Part shown: piece after piece, positions 7,751 to 17,580 of the stretch
Position numbering within the stretch: position 1 is the first letter of the stretch
Layout: each line of letters starts with the position of its first letter
Assembly (NCBI RefSeq): GCF_000423925.1
Contig: NZ_KE384108.1
Span: 10,984 to 74,983, forward strand
DNA: 64,000 nt
Direction of reading: 5' to 3'
From: Butyrivibrio sp. VCD2006
Lineage (GTDB): Bacteria; Bacillota; Clostridia; Lachnospirales; Lachnospiraceae
The notes under the pieces: generated by a model
Told to the model about the DNA's origin: nothing
Database searches by the model: none
The model's input: only the letters and a program-made list of their open reading frames with translations
Translations under genes and position numbers: made by a program

Positions 7751-9325
7751 ATGGATTATAGACAGATAAAAAAACAGGCAAATGAAATACTTAAGAACAA
7801 AACAGCAGAATGCTCGTATATAGAATACAAGGCATCAGAGCAACAGCTGGATAAAATATTAAAAACCATTTGCGCATACGGAAATAACTATTACAACAAT
7901 GATATTCAATATATTTTTATTGGTGTCGAAGAGGAAAATAACGAAGAACAGAAAGCGATTCCGGTTCTTCCAATCAAGGGAGTTACTGAAGGACGGCTGG
8001 AAAAATGCAAGAATGCCATCAATTCATTGCGCTCTTTTTTATATCCCAATGTTGCGTTTGAAGTAGTAGCAAATGATATGGATGGAATCAGTTATTTGCT
8101 TATTATTGTAAAGCGCCAGACCGGAGGTCCTTTCATGGTGGCTGAAAAAGCTGAAAAAGACAAAAAGATTAATCTTAAACCGGGAAGATATGTGAGAATT
8201 GAAGCGGAAACACGCCTTGCGAGAGTAGATGAAGAGTATGATCTGCTGCGTAAGTTTTCCAATTTTCATTTTAGTTCGATTGTAAGTTCCGGTGCTTCAA
8301 TTGATGACTTAAATATTGACTTATTAAGAGAATACTTTTCTATTACAAGCTCAAGACAAATTAGTGATGGAATGGGAAAGAAAGAGCTGGCTAAGGCCTT
8401 GGATTTGATTGATAAAAATGATCCAACTGAAAGACGAGTTAAAAATTATGCTGTACTCATGTTTTCTGGGCATCCGGAAGATCGTATTCCATATGCATAT
8501 ACGGAACTAATTGTTGATATGTTTGGCACAAAAAGAAAGATGGAATCCAAAGTATTTAAAGGTGCAGTTTGGAAACAGTATTATGCTGCGTTGGAGTACA
8601 TCAATAACAATTTCTTAAATGAATTGGTTATACGTGATGATGGCAACTCAGATAATCGTAAAATCGAGAACTTCACGTTTATTGCACTGGAAGAATTGCT
8701 TGCAAATGCCATTGTTCATAACAACTATGAAAATGGTAAGCCAATCCAAATATATGTGTCTGAAAAACAGATAAACATTGTGAATTATAACAAGCCGTTA
8801 CCGCCTATACGCATAAGTGATCTGAATGAGAGAACGTTTTTTAACGAGCGAGACACGGAGAATCCTGAAATCAGGGATATGTTTAAAGCATTAGGCATTA
8901 TAGAATCTTTCGGAACAGGTATCGGGGAAGCCAAAAGATCAATGCGGGAAAATGGATCTCCGGATCTTTTCTATAAGATTTTTGATGTAAATGACAACGT
9001 TACTTCTGTGGTTATACCTGTAAATGAAGAATACTATGAAATAAAAAATGGCTCCAAACCAAAGAAAAAAGTTTGGATTGAGACTGAAACCAAAGATTTC
9101 AAGCAGAAAATCTTGGATTCGGGGTATACAAATAAAATAAAACAAAACATATTGAAGTTATATGAGGAAATCGGAACAGAGGTTTTTGGGAATTCTCGAG
9201 TAGTCGAAATTCTGGGATGTTCGGAAGTGACAGCAACGTCCTATTTGAAAAGGATGGGGGATGAACTGAAGATCATTGTTCCGGTAGAAGGAATGGGAAA
9301 AGGGAAATATAAGTTTTCTGTATAA
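7751..9325 (+). CDS. AlbA_2 (Schlafen-like) / HATPase putative regulator or defence protein
   Basis: 524 residues. The ATG at 7751 is chosen because GGAGGA ends 7 bases before it. Residues ~10-150 match the AlbA_2 'divergent AAA-4' domain (CSYIEYKAS...YGNNYYNNDIQYIFIGVEEEN...PGRYVRIEAETRLA). Around 310-400 is a GHKL-type ATP-binding segment (ALEELLANAIVHNNYENGKP, then FGTGIGEAKRSMRENGSP). The C-terminus has a winged-helix segment (VVEILGCSEVTATSYLKRM). Proteins of this layout (COG2865-like) are common in mobile islands as putative DNA-binding regulators, and some Schlafen-like members act in defence. It has its own promoter at the left end of the C-D element. Confidence 0.75.
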   Translation: MDYRQIKKQANEILKNKTAECSYIEYKASEQQLDKILKTICAYGNNYYNNDIQYIFIGVEEENNEEQKAIPVLPIKGVTEGRLEKCKNAINSLRSFLYPNVAFEVVANDMDGISYLLIIVKRQTGGPFMVAEKAEKDKKINLKPGRYVRIEAETRLARVDEEYDLLRKFSNFHFSSIVSSGASIDDLNIDLLREYFSITSSRQISDGMGKKELAKALDLIDKNDPTERRVKNYAVLMFSGHPEDRIPYAYTELIVDMFGTKRKMESKVFKGAVWKQYYAALEYINNNFLNELVIRDDGNSDNRKIENFTFIALEELLANAIVHNNYENGKPIQIYVSEKQINIVNYNKPLPPIRISDLNERTFFNERDTENPEIRDMFKALGIIESFGTGIGEAKRSMRENGSPDLFYKIFDVNDNVTSVVIPVNEEYYEIKNGSKPKKKVWIETETKDFKQKILDSGYTNKIKQNILKLYEEIGTEVFGNSRVVEILGCSEVTATSYLKRMGDELKIIVPVEGMGKGKYKFSV

Positions 9326-9441
9326 GTAATAGAAAAGGTTATATGGTGAAATTCTGCTGTTTAGTAGCTGTTTGATCGAAAATGGAGGAAAGGAATGCTC
9401 TGTGATGTTGTGAAGCATGATGAGTGAAGGGTGTGGTGTTT

Positions 9442-9699
9442 ATGGTAAAGAAAACAATGAATAGTTTGTTACTGAATTATCTTCTACAAAGCCAGGACAA
9501 CATCGAAGCAAATGATGAAAAATGGACCAAGGATTTTAATATCGCTGTGAATATAGATGAAATATCTGAAACACTTAATGAACATATGGTGTTTATAATG
9601 GCTTGTTGGGGAGAAATAGGATGGTGTTTGCCTAAGTGGAAGGAACAAGAAATAAAACTGGGGAAAGTGCTTAATGATTTGAAAAAAATATTCCTATGA
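9442..9699 (+). CDS. Hypothetical protein, 85 residues
   Basis: The frame starts at ATG 9442 (an in-frame GTG at 9424 is an alternative) and ends at 9699. No family is recognised. It is rich in Leu, Asn and Glu, with DISETLNEH-like acidic helices and tryptophans in ACWGEIGWCLPKW. The Shine-Dalgarno is poor. It lies between an intact gene and a clear pseudogene, so it may itself be a remnant. Confidence 0.4.
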   Translation: MVKKTMNSLLLNYLLQSQDNIEANDEKWTKDFNIAVNIDEISETLNEHMVFIMACWGEIGWCLPKWKEQEIKLGKVLNDLKKIFL

Positions 9700-9708
9700 T
9701 TAATATAG

Positions 9709-10245
9709 ACGAAGGACTATCGGAATCTTCTAAGTCAAGTAGATGCTGTTGAAAAGAGCACTATTTTTGATGTGGCGGAAGAGTACGTCCTCGGTCTCGA
9801 TGAACAGATAGAGTTGGATGACGATGAGAAAGAGGAACTTGATAACGGTTCTTCTGATGCGCGTATTATCGCGACCGGATTTGTTCGGAGATTAAGGGAT
9901 ACAGGATGGCTTATCGAAAAAGAGGGGGAGTATGAGGAAGAATCTAAGATAGCGATAAATTATAAAGTTGTTCCTATTATAAAATCCTTTCAGGAAATTG
10001 TAAGCCCTTCGATCATCACGTATAAAGGAAAACTGTTTAAAATTTATTCGATGTTTGAACATATATCCGAACATTGAAGTCCTTATGAAAGTGTTCTGAA
10101 GGAGGCATCGGAGGACTTTGATAATCTTAACTAGGCGCTTCGTATTCTGGCAGCATCGATAGAGGATCATATCAATACATTGACTTTCGGCAAGAAACCG
10201 GAGGAGGTGCTGGAATTCTTCGAAAAGTACGAGGAGAAGATATGA
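9709..10245 (+). pseudogene. Broken gene resembling the Wadjet JetA-type protein
   Basis: One frame runs from 9709 to 10245 with internal TGA at 10075 and TAG near 10132 and no start. It reads NLLSQVDAVEKSTIFDVAEE, later ARIIATGFVRRLRDTGWL, then YKVVPIIKSFQEIVSPSIIT, and beyond the stops ALRILAASIEDHINTLTFGK and KPEEVLEFFEKYEE. The order (RRLRETGW, a central helical region, a coiled SIEDYI-type segment) recalls the N-terminal part of JetA-family proteins of Wadjet plasmid-defence systems. JetB, JetC and JetD are absent. The family call is from memory and moderate; decay is certain. Confidence 0.45.
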
Positions 10246-10402
10246 GCAAGATAATGCCTTGTTAGGTAAGATTTGATGATTTTTTGTGTGGTTTTGCGGA
10301 AATATGTGATTTTGAGATTGAAAAATTGAATAACAAAAAGATTGGAATCTTGATCGTCTGATTCGACATTCAGAGATGATAAAATGTGTAGAGGAGGTTG
10401 CT

Positions 10403-11401
10403 ATGAGTGATTTTAGTAAAAACAGAGTACTGGCTTTATATAAAATATTAATTAAAAACACGGATGAGCAGCATCCAATTTCTATGCAGGATATACTAAC
10501 TTATATGGATTCAGAAGGATATTATTGCAGCGAGGATAGCATACTCAGATATATCAAGCAATTAAGAAATGAACTAGGCGTAGATGTTATTTCTAATCGA
10601 GGAAGAAATGCTCGTTATTTTATAGGTAATAGACTATTAGAAAAAGAAGAACTCAAACTTATTATTGACTCTATCAATGCATCTAGTTTTATTGAAAAAA
10701 GCATTGCAACCAAAATGATTGATAAACTAAAGTGTACTATGAGTACATATGATTCTGAGGAATTGGACCGAAGCGTGCTGGGTATTAATATTGCAAAAGC
10801 TGAGAATAAGAAGATTTTGTATAATGTGAATATAATTCAGGAAGCTTTGTCAAAAGGGGTTCAAATCAGCTTTGATTATATGGGTTGGGATAAACATAAA
10901 AAGCTGATAAAAAAGTCAGAGCGAAGATATAACATGAATCCGTGGGCATTGATATGGGCAAATGACCGATATTATCTGTATGGTTATGATGTAAAAAAGA
11001 CAGGCGATGTATTCACCGAAAGAAATTATAGAGTAGATAAGCTTGATAATATTCAGCTGTCTGATATCCCAAGAGATGGAAAAACACAGCATCGAAGTTT
11101 TAATGCAAATACGTATGTTTCAAGACGAATGGGAATGTTTTCAGGAAAAGAGCAAGCAATAACAGTAAGAATTCCAGAATACTTGATTGGAGCGTTTATA
11201 GATCAGTTTGGTAAACGAATTGCTATTTCTGAAGAGTCAGAAGATGTGCTGTTGGTTACTTTTTTTGCAGTGCCATCTGTAATTCTACTTGGGTGGTTGG
11301 CGGGCTTAAAAGTTGCAGAAGTTGTAGAACCACCGAACGTAAGAGAAGATATAATTAATTTGTTACAACAGAATATGAATTTATATAACAAAAAGAATTG
11401 A
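10403..11401 (+). CDS. WYL-domain transcriptional regulator
   Basis: 332 residues from ATG 10403, placed 5 bases after GAGGAGG. The N-terminal ~75 residues form a winged helix (SMQDILTYMDSEGYYCSEDS, then ILRYIKQLRNELG). Residues ~150-230 hold the WYL region (QISFDYMGWDKHKK...MNPWALIWANDRYYLYGYD). The C-terminal WCX-like part reads AITVRIPEYLIGAFIDQFG. WYL regulators sense nucleic-acid or nucleotide ligands and often repress anti-phage operons. This one sits 105 bases upstream of a helicase-type gene in the same direction, so it is its likely regulator. Confidence 0.85.
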   Translation: MSDFSKNRVLALYKILIKNTDEQHPISMQDILTYMDSEGYYCSEDSILRYIKQLRNELGVDVISNRGRNARYFIGNRLLEKEELKLIIDSINASSFIEKSIATKMIDKLKCTMSTYDSEELDRSVLGINIAKAENKKILYNVNIIQEALSKGVQISFDYMGWDKHKKLIKKSERRYNMNPWALIWANDRYYLYGYDVKKTGDVFTERNYRVDKLDNIQLSDIPRDGKTQHRSFNANTYVSRRMGMFSGKEQAITVRIPEYLIGAFIDQFGKRIAISEESEDVLLVTFFAVPSVILLGWLAGLKVAEVVEPPNVREDIINLLQQNMNLYNKKN

Positions 11402-11506
11402 CGCAAATATGCGGCGATTCTTTTTGCGTTTAATGGTAAAATTATAAATAATTTTACTGAATACAATCACATGAGGTATGAGCAAACATGTAGAGGAGGT
11501 TTGGAT

Positions 11507-12838
11507 TTGAAAGATTATTTATTAGATATCATGAAAAATAAGGAACATGGTCTATACCTGTGTGAATTGCCAACAGGTAACGGAAAGACTTTTGATTCAG
11601 CTCAGGCGATGAAAACATTCGCGGATTCGATTAAGGACAATACCAAAATCATTTACCTAACAACACTGAATAAAAATTTGCCAGAAGAAGCTTTGATGGC
11701 AGCATACAGTAGTGAGGAGCTTTATAAGCGCAATGTATTAAGATTGCGTTCGAATTTCGATGAAGTTGTAGAAAAAATACTTGAAATCGACATACCGGAA
11801 GAAATGAAAACAGATGCCTATCTTAAATTATGTAATGATGTTTCACTTTATCGTAATGCTGTAGATAAAAGATATTCAGATAAAGAATATATAAAAGAAT
11901 TGGCTGACAGAATAACAGAAGGAGATAGGCAGCTTCGCTATGAAATAACAAAGCTTTTAAAACGTAGATTTTCAAATAAAAGCCAGCGAAAAAAAGCAAT
12001 CAGAAATGATTCAAAATATAAATGGATTGGGAAATTGTATCCAGCAGTATTTACGGATGATTACAAAATAATATTGATGAGTGTCAGTAAGTTTATGAAG
12101 AGAAACTCTATTCTTATTGATGCAAGTTATGAATTTTTAAATTCGGATTTGATTGAAAATGCCATTATTTTTATTGATGAATTTGATGCAACGAAGGATA
12201 CAATACAAGGAGAATTGATCGAAAAGTCCTTAGCCATGCAAGAGGATTATATACAATTATTCCGTCAGATTTACCGAACATTAAATCCGAATGACTTTTC
12301 ATCTAGCATGAGACAAGCAATGGATGAGGTTGCAAAATCAGGAAGTAGAAATACATTTTCTACATTAATGGATGAAGCAAAAAAAATAGCAGAAAACTAT
12401 CATGTTCGATTAAGCATTAAAACAAAAGAAGAACTGGTGGATCAGAGACAGATTTTCTTGTTTAATGATGGTTCTTTTCATACAGTATTGAAAGAAGGTA
12501 CTAAGTATATTAGATCAACATTAAATGAAGAAGATAATCGTATAGATGTATTTTTTGAGGGAAAAGAGGAATTCTTTAAGAACAGAAATAAAGAAAAAGA
12601 TATTGTCCTATATAGTTTACTACGAGAAATAAATGTGTTCCTACTGCATTTTAGGCTGTTTTCTATAGAGTGGGCAAAGAATTATATGGATATTATTAAT
12701 AGTGCTCGTGATGGAATTGTTGATGCAATGAATCTGGAAAACGCTATTAGCACAATCTTAAAGAGATTAGAATTAACAAATAAGCAAAGAGATCTGCTCA
12801 TGGGTGAAACCTGCCAGATGATTAGAAATAAGCGAGAA
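11507..12838 (+). pseudogene. 5' part of a helicase/ATPase gene interrupted by IS21
   Basis: The start is taken as TTG 11507 because GAGGAGG lies 8 bases upstream; the ATG at 11471 has no ribosome site. Walker A is PTGNGKT near residues 22-28, and a Walker B/DExD-type motif IIFIDEFDATKD is near residue 225. The reading frame is cut at 12838 by the IS left end, where the IS adds a stop at 12841-12843. Removing the IS and one AGAA duplicate joins codon GAA 12836-12838 exactly to TTG 15206, and the frame continues. The intact product would be a large P-loop nucleic-acid-dependent enzyme of a defence cassette. I cannot name the system. Confidence 0.8.
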
Positions 12839-12996
12839 TGTTAGCGTCCGGTAGAAATAACCACTGACAGTCGCATAGAAATGACCATTGCGGGACGGGA
12901 AGAAATAACCATTTTCAGTCGTTTTAAAATAGCCATTGCATTTTTCTCCGATTTGATAAAGACTGATGTAAGCCAATGCAACAGTAATTATCAATT

Positions 12997-14313
12997 ATGG
13001 AGGAAAAACACAATGACCTTAATGAGAGGATAACACAAGTCCTCAACGAAATGAAGTGTGAACTTGGAGAAAGATTTGATCTTGAAACCATCAACCTTGC
13101 TGAACTTGGGAGAAGGACAGGTATTACCAGGGCAAAGCTACGTCGGATTAAGGATAATGGGTTTGAAGACAAGCCACACGGCCTTATCGGGCGGAAAGCG
13201 GAGGTTACCGTTCTTACAGGATTTACAGGTATTATCGATAATCTCCTGAAAAGCGGTGTTACGAACTCTAGCGTCTGCTTAGATCGACTGAGGGAAAATG
13301 GGTATACCGGAGGGCTGACAGCTATAAAGAATTACATAGCTGCCCATCATGACCTCGTTCCCGCAAAACGTCAGATAATAGCTCCTCAGGGAAATCGTGG
13401 GCGGAGATACAGATCGGCCCCGGGCGAATCATACCAGATGGATTGGGGATTCGTGGAAGTAGAAGACGAGAATGGCAACAAATACAAAGTGGCCTGCTTT
13501 GCCATGATCTGCCACTGCTGCGGTAAACGCTATATAGAATTTTTCCCTAACGCAAGGCAGGAGAACCTTTTCATAGGCATGATACATGCTTTCCTGTACA
13601 TGGGTGTTCCCGAATACGTTCTTACCGATAACATGAAGAGCGTTGTTGTAAAGCGTGACGATGAAGGGCGCCCTGTCTGGCAGAAGGATTATGAGCTTTT
13701 TATGGGAAACATCGGATTCAATACAAAGCTCTGCAAGCCGTGGCATCCGTTTACAAAGGGTGCTGTTGAGCGCTTGGTACGCTTTGTTAAAGATAACTTC
13801 CTTCCCGGCAGGATCTTCCATGAGCTTACTGATCTTAATTATGAAGCCAATGGATGGAGCAATCGACAGAACGCAGCTTATCATAGGGCTGTAGATTGCA
13901 TACCGGATGATAAGCATGAGCAGCTTTGCATGAAAAAAGCAACGGTTCTTGAAAACACGATAGAGCTTTCTTATTATCTCTGCCCGGAAAGGATCATCTC
14001 CTTTGATGGATTCGTAAACTATGAAGGACGTCGCTTTGGTGTTCCCTATTGGTATACCGAAAAGACATGCAGAGTAAAGCGTGATGGATATATACTCTAT
14101 ATCTATGACTCACAGATGACAAAGATCCTGACCTCGCATGATGTTACGTGGAGCAGGAAGGACAGCTTCTGTAAAGATCAGTATGCGGCCACACAGCCCG
14201 AAGAGGCACCTTCTTCACCTGTCAAAGTAAAGATCCAGCAACTCGCTCCGCCTCAATATGATTCCGGTTTCGAAAAATATAATTTCGAAAAGGAGGGCCT
14301 GCCCAATGGATAA
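12997..14313 (+). CDS. istA: IS21 transposase IstA
   Basis: 438 residues. The DDE/RNase H-like integrase core carries MDWGFVEVEDENG (first D, ~residue 149), YVLTDNMKSVVV (second D) and HPFTKGAVERLVRFVK (E). An N-terminal helix-turn-helix (LAELGRRTGITRAKLRRI) should bind the IS ends. IstA cuts and joins the element ends. Its stop overlaps the istB start (ATGGATAA), the normal IS21 arrangement. Confidence 0.95.
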   Translation: MEEKHNDLNERITQVLNEMKCELGERFDLETINLAELGRRTGITRAKLRRIKDNGFEDKPHGLIGRKAEVTVLTGFTGIIDNLLKSGVTNSSVCLDRLRENGYTGGLTAIKNYIAAHHDLVPAKRQIIAPQGNRGRRYRSAPGESYQMDWGFVEVEDENGNKYKVACFAMICHCCGKRYIEFFPNARQENLFIGMIHAFLYMGVPEYVLTDNMKSVVVKRDDEGRPVWQKDYELFMGNIGFNTKLCKPWHPFTKGAVERLVRFVKDNFLPGRIFHELTDLNYEANGWSNRQNAAYHRAVDCIPDDKHEQLCMKKATVLENTIELSYYLCPERIISFDGFVNYEGRRFGVPYWYTEKTCRVKRDGYILYIYDSQMTKILTSHDVTWSRKDSFCKDQYAATQPEEAPSSPVKVKIQQLAPPQYDSGFEKYNFEKEGLPNG

Positions 14314-15109
14314 TTCATTGTTTGAGGCAATCGGTGCAGATGCCAGGTATCTGAAGCTGGACATCTGTTCACAGGAAGTAGCCCAGATCGCACTTGATAA
14401 CCATATGTCTGAAGAAACAGTGCAGGGAATAACTACCGTTTTCTCATATCTTAGAGATAAAAAGACGGACACTATTATAAATACGCAGTTACGCCTTAGC
14501 AGGCTTCCCCTGAAAGAGCCAAAGACCTTTGATAATTTTGATTTTTCACAGATACATGGAAAGCAGCTTGAAGCATTGAAGTCATTATCATCACTATCAG
14601 CTCTTCATGCTCGAAAAAATCTTGCTTTTATAGGTCCACAAGGAGTAGGGAAAACGCACCTGGCTATGGCATTTGGCCGCGAATGCTGTCTCAAAGGAAT
14701 GAAGGCATACTTCTTAAAGGCGACTGAGCTTAACCAAAAGTTTACAGATGCAAGAAAGTATGGCCGAGAAAGCTCTGTGATCAATGCGCTTGTCAAACCG
14801 TCTTGTCTTATAATTGATGAAGTGGGACGATGCGTATTTGATAGGGAAAACACACAGATGTTTTTTGATGTTATAGACCGTCGTTACAACAAAGAGGGAC
14901 CGAATACCCTTATTTTTACCAGCAACAAAGGACCTGATAAATGGGGCGAGTACTTTAGCGAAGACTCATCTCTACTTTGTTCTTTAGATCGGATATTTGA
15001 TGTAGCAACGGTTTTTATGATCAAGGGAAACAGCTATAGGGGAAAGCATTGTGAAACTATTTCATTGTCGGCCGGGAGTCCTATTTCCCCTGTCGTAGCT
15101 AAATCATAG
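14306..15109 (+). CDS. istB: IS21 helper ATPase IstB
   Basis: 267 residues from ATG 14306, which follows AAGGAGGGC and overlaps the end of istA by 8 bases. Walker A GPQGVGKTHLAMAFG is near residue 111 and Walker B CLIIDEVGRCVF near residue 171. This is the DnaC-like AAA+ protein that directs IstA to target DNA. Length and motifs are complete. Confidence 0.95.
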   Translation: MDNSLFEAIGADARYLKLDICSQEVAQIALDNHMSEETVQGITTVFSYLRDKKTDTIINTQLRLSRLPLKEPKTFDNFDFSQIHGKQLEALKSLSSLSALHARKNLAFIGPQGVGKTHLAMAFGRECCLKGMKAYFLKATELNQKFTDARKYGRESSVINALVKPSCLIIDEVGRCVFDRENTQMFFDVIDRRYNKEGPNTLIFTSNKGPDKWGEYFSEDSSLLCSLDRIFDVATVFMIKGNSYRGKHCETISLSAGSPISPVVAKS

Positions 15110-15205
15110 AAAGGAGAAGCTGTTGCATTGGCTTTTTCTTTTTGACTGAGATTGGCGATTTCTAAGCGACTCTGGGTGGCTGATTCCGCCGGACTCTAAC
15201 AAGAA

Positions 15206-16081
15206 TTGATTTTGGAGGATAGAAGCTTTTATCAGGTTGGTATGGAATATTACGAATTTGAAGATAATGATTCACATCATGATAATACCAATCTGAAGTT
15301 TGTTAAGGTTTATGATACTCCTGAAAAAATCATGCTTTATCTTGCAGGAAAAGCAACTGTGTTTGGAATCTCAGCAACAGCGGAGGTAGACACAGTTGTT
15401 GGTAATTATGATTTGCGATATCTGAAAGAACAACTAAAGGATAAGTTTCATAATACACCGGGTTATTTGAAGGATAAAACTAGAGTTGCATTAGAAGAAA
15501 GATGGAAGTGTTATACAGATGGTGAAATAAGTGTGCATGGAGAAGTTATCAGTAGTAATATCCAAGGATTTAATGCGGAGGTTTATTGCAAAACATTTAT
15601 GGAGGCAGAATTTGCACGTTATTCAGCAAATGTTATTACTAATATGACTAGTGATGAATATCAGATTATTAGATACTGTAATGTGCTTAAAGCAATGTGC
15701 ATTTTTAACAGAACTGAAGATATTCAATCAATGTTGTATCTTGGAATGGCGCTCCCAAAGAAAAACAATCCCGGTATGGATGAGGGTGTTTTGCAGCAGT
15801 TGTTTGAATACGCACAGCTAACGACAGGACAGAAAGGTGGCAGTGTATGCTTTTTGAAGGGCGATAATTTCGATCAAGATAAAGAAGAATTACAGCAACG
15901 CCTGTCATATGGAGAAAAGATATTTGTCATGTCATCTTATCAAACCATTGGTGCTGGACAGAATTTACAATATAGAATTCCGGAAGGAAGAAATGGAACA
16001 GTTTCTAAGAGATGTAAAGGATACTCTTTCGAGATATATGACAATAGAACTTGCGGAAAGGGAAGATGCTCAGGAATTTGA
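15206..16081 (+). pseudogene. Middle part of the IS21-interrupted helicase gene
   Basis: This continues the frame of 11507-12838 once the IS is removed. It contains KATVFGISATAEVDTV and, near 15930-15970, EKIFVMSSYQTIGAGQNLQY, which resembles the C-terminal motifs of SF2 helicases (SATxx; QxxGRGxN-like). After QYRIPEG the frame runs into non-conserved residues and stops at 16081. The likely C-terminal portion continues in a different frame from ~15993, so a second lesion (frameshift or frame-changing deletion) lies around 15975-16000. Confidence 0.75.
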
Positions 16082-17411
16082 TATATCTAATCTGGAAAAG
16101 AAAGGAATATCAGAACTTGAATATGGTGAAATGTTGCAGAAAAAGGGCGTTGTGATTGTAGATGAGAATAACTCGGAAGACTCAAGAAACATTGTAACAA
16201 AGCTTCAGGAGGAGTTGGAGAAGTATTACTATATAGAGGCTACTGTAGGGGCTCTTTCTAAAGAAGCATATAATATTAGGATCATTCATGATGGTGATTA
16301 TTATGATGAAAATGAACTGCATGATCCTCATAGTGATGACTTAAAGGGATATATAATACAACATATTACAGAAGAGGCGGAGCATTTTACGGGTGCTAAG
16401 GGCAGTTCACCAGATATAAAGAAAATCGTTCAGGAACTTATAATTAAGGGAGATGTACGAGAACATATGATTTCTATTTTTGACTGGAATAGGCTAGATT
16501 CAGGAAAAGAATGGACCTTTGTTATACGAAAGAAGATTAAAACACAATTTGGAGAGTCTGCTGAACATGTAAATCATGTTAATAAAAAGGCCTACAATTA
16601 TAATCATTACTATCGTGTAAAAATTGATAGCAATGGTTTGATGAAATTCGATACATTTTGTGATAGTGATCATGAGGAAACCGAAGAGTGGAGCAAAATT
16701 TGTTATGCTTTTGATTTTGCAGAAGACAAGCATCGTGGTGCACAGAATCAAGTAGAAGGGATACTATATTCGGATATAGATAATATTCATGTCATATTAT
16801 TAACTCGCGAAAAAACATTACCTAATATATCAGCTTTAATGGATACACTTGCAGAAACAGATGTTAAAGAAAGAGTTTCGAAGACACTGTTGTTAGATGC
16901 CTTAGTTGAATTCGAAAAAGATAATATTGATTCGAGCGAAATTATTGCAGAATGGAAAAATGCATTGTTTGAAGAAACAGAAATGATAACTAAGAAGAAT
17001 ATTAAAAAGATACTGAATATGCGCACAGGAATCGCATCAAAATTTAATAGATTTTTACATGAAAAATATGACATTTGGATTGACGGTGAGCTTAGAAAAG
17101 GAGAGTTTGAAGCGACTTATCAAATTGGAAATCTCCTTAATATAAAGTATGAATATAACGATGATGATTTCTTGGATGGACACACTTTTGTGTATTATGT
17201 CGGCGCTAAGGGAAAGAACAAGAGAAAGAAATATCCAAATGCTTGTTGTATGAGAAAGGTTATTTCATTTGGAGAAAAGCTTGAGTATGAAGAGATGCTG
17301 CCGTTGATGACAGTGGAATTTGTACGCAATAGTCAATATACAGTTTTGCCATTTCCATTTAAGTATTTGAGAGAGTATGTTGAGCAGTGTAAAAATTCGA
17401 AAGCTCAATAA
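15993..17411 (+). CDS. C-terminal part of the helicase gene or a separate downstream protein
   Basis: 472 residues from ATG 15993, which follows GGAAGGA. It is rich in acidic and aromatic residues, with no motif I can name. Local landmarks are MEQFLRDVKDTLSRYMTIEL, EKYYYIEATVGALSKEAYN, IIHDGDYYDENELHDPHS and a C-terminal HTFVYYVGAKGKNKRKKYPN. It overlaps the previous frame by ~90 bases. Either it is the original C-terminus displaced by a frameshift, or an independent gene with a real start here. It is followed by an HNH fragment in another frame, which could have been its last domain. Confidence 0.5.
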   Translation: MEQFLRDVKDTLSRYMTIELAEREDAQEFDISNLEKKGISELEYGEMLQKKGVVIVDENNSEDSRNIVTKLQEELEKYYYIEATVGALSKEAYNIRIIHDGDYYDENELHDPHSDDLKGYIIQHITEEAEHFTGAKGSSPDIKKIVQELIIKGDVREHMISIFDWNRLDSGKEWTFVIRKKIKTQFGESAEHVNHVNKKAYNYNHYYRVKIDSNGLMKFDTFCDSDHEETEEWSKICYAFDFAEDKHRGAQNQVEGILYSDIDNIHVILLTREKTLPNISALMDTLAETDVKERVSKTLLLDALVEFEKDNIDSSEIIAEWKNALFEETEMITKKNIKKILNMRTGIASKFNRFLHEKYDIWIDGELRKGEFEATYQIGNLLNIKYEYNDDDFLDGHTFVYYVGAKGKNKRKKYPNACCMRKVISFGEKLEYEEMLPLMTVEFVRNSQYTVLPFPFKYLREYVEQCKNSKAQ

Positions 17412-17442
17412 GAAAATTGGTGATATTCTAAAGCTTTTATAA

Positions 17443-17574
17443 GGATATCGATGCCAGATATGTGGTCAGTTAATTGGCGAAGAGTATGGTTCTCATATTG
17501 TAGAAGCACATCATATAGATTATTTTGTATACCTTTTGAAAATGGTGCTAAGAGGAGTTGAATATAGGAGTTAA
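17443..17574 (+). pseudogene. HNH nuclease domain remnant
   Basis: After a TAA at 17440 the frame reads YRCQICGQLIGEEYGSHIVE then AHHIDYF. This is the CxxC...EAHHI core of McrA-type HNH endonucleases, here with no start and no N-terminal region. It ends 6 bases before junction copy D. It may be the displaced end of the preceding defence protein or part of another gene cut by integration. Confidence 0.65.
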
Positions 17575-17580
17575 TAAAAT

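Larger units (their letters stand above)
12839..15201 (+). mobile_element. Complete IS21-family insertion sequence
   Basis: 2363 bp bounded by imperfect inverted ends: the left end begins TGTTAGCGTCCGG and the reverse complement of the right end begins TGTTAGAGTCCGG. Further pairing includes CCAC, AGTCGC and TAGAAAT blocks. It is flanked on both sides by AGAA (12835-12838, 15202-15205), a 4-bp target duplication typical of IS21. The left end also carries three spaced AGAAATAACCA-like subterminal repeats, usual for transposase binding. Both transposition genes look intact, so this copy may be active and recent. Confidence 0.95.
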
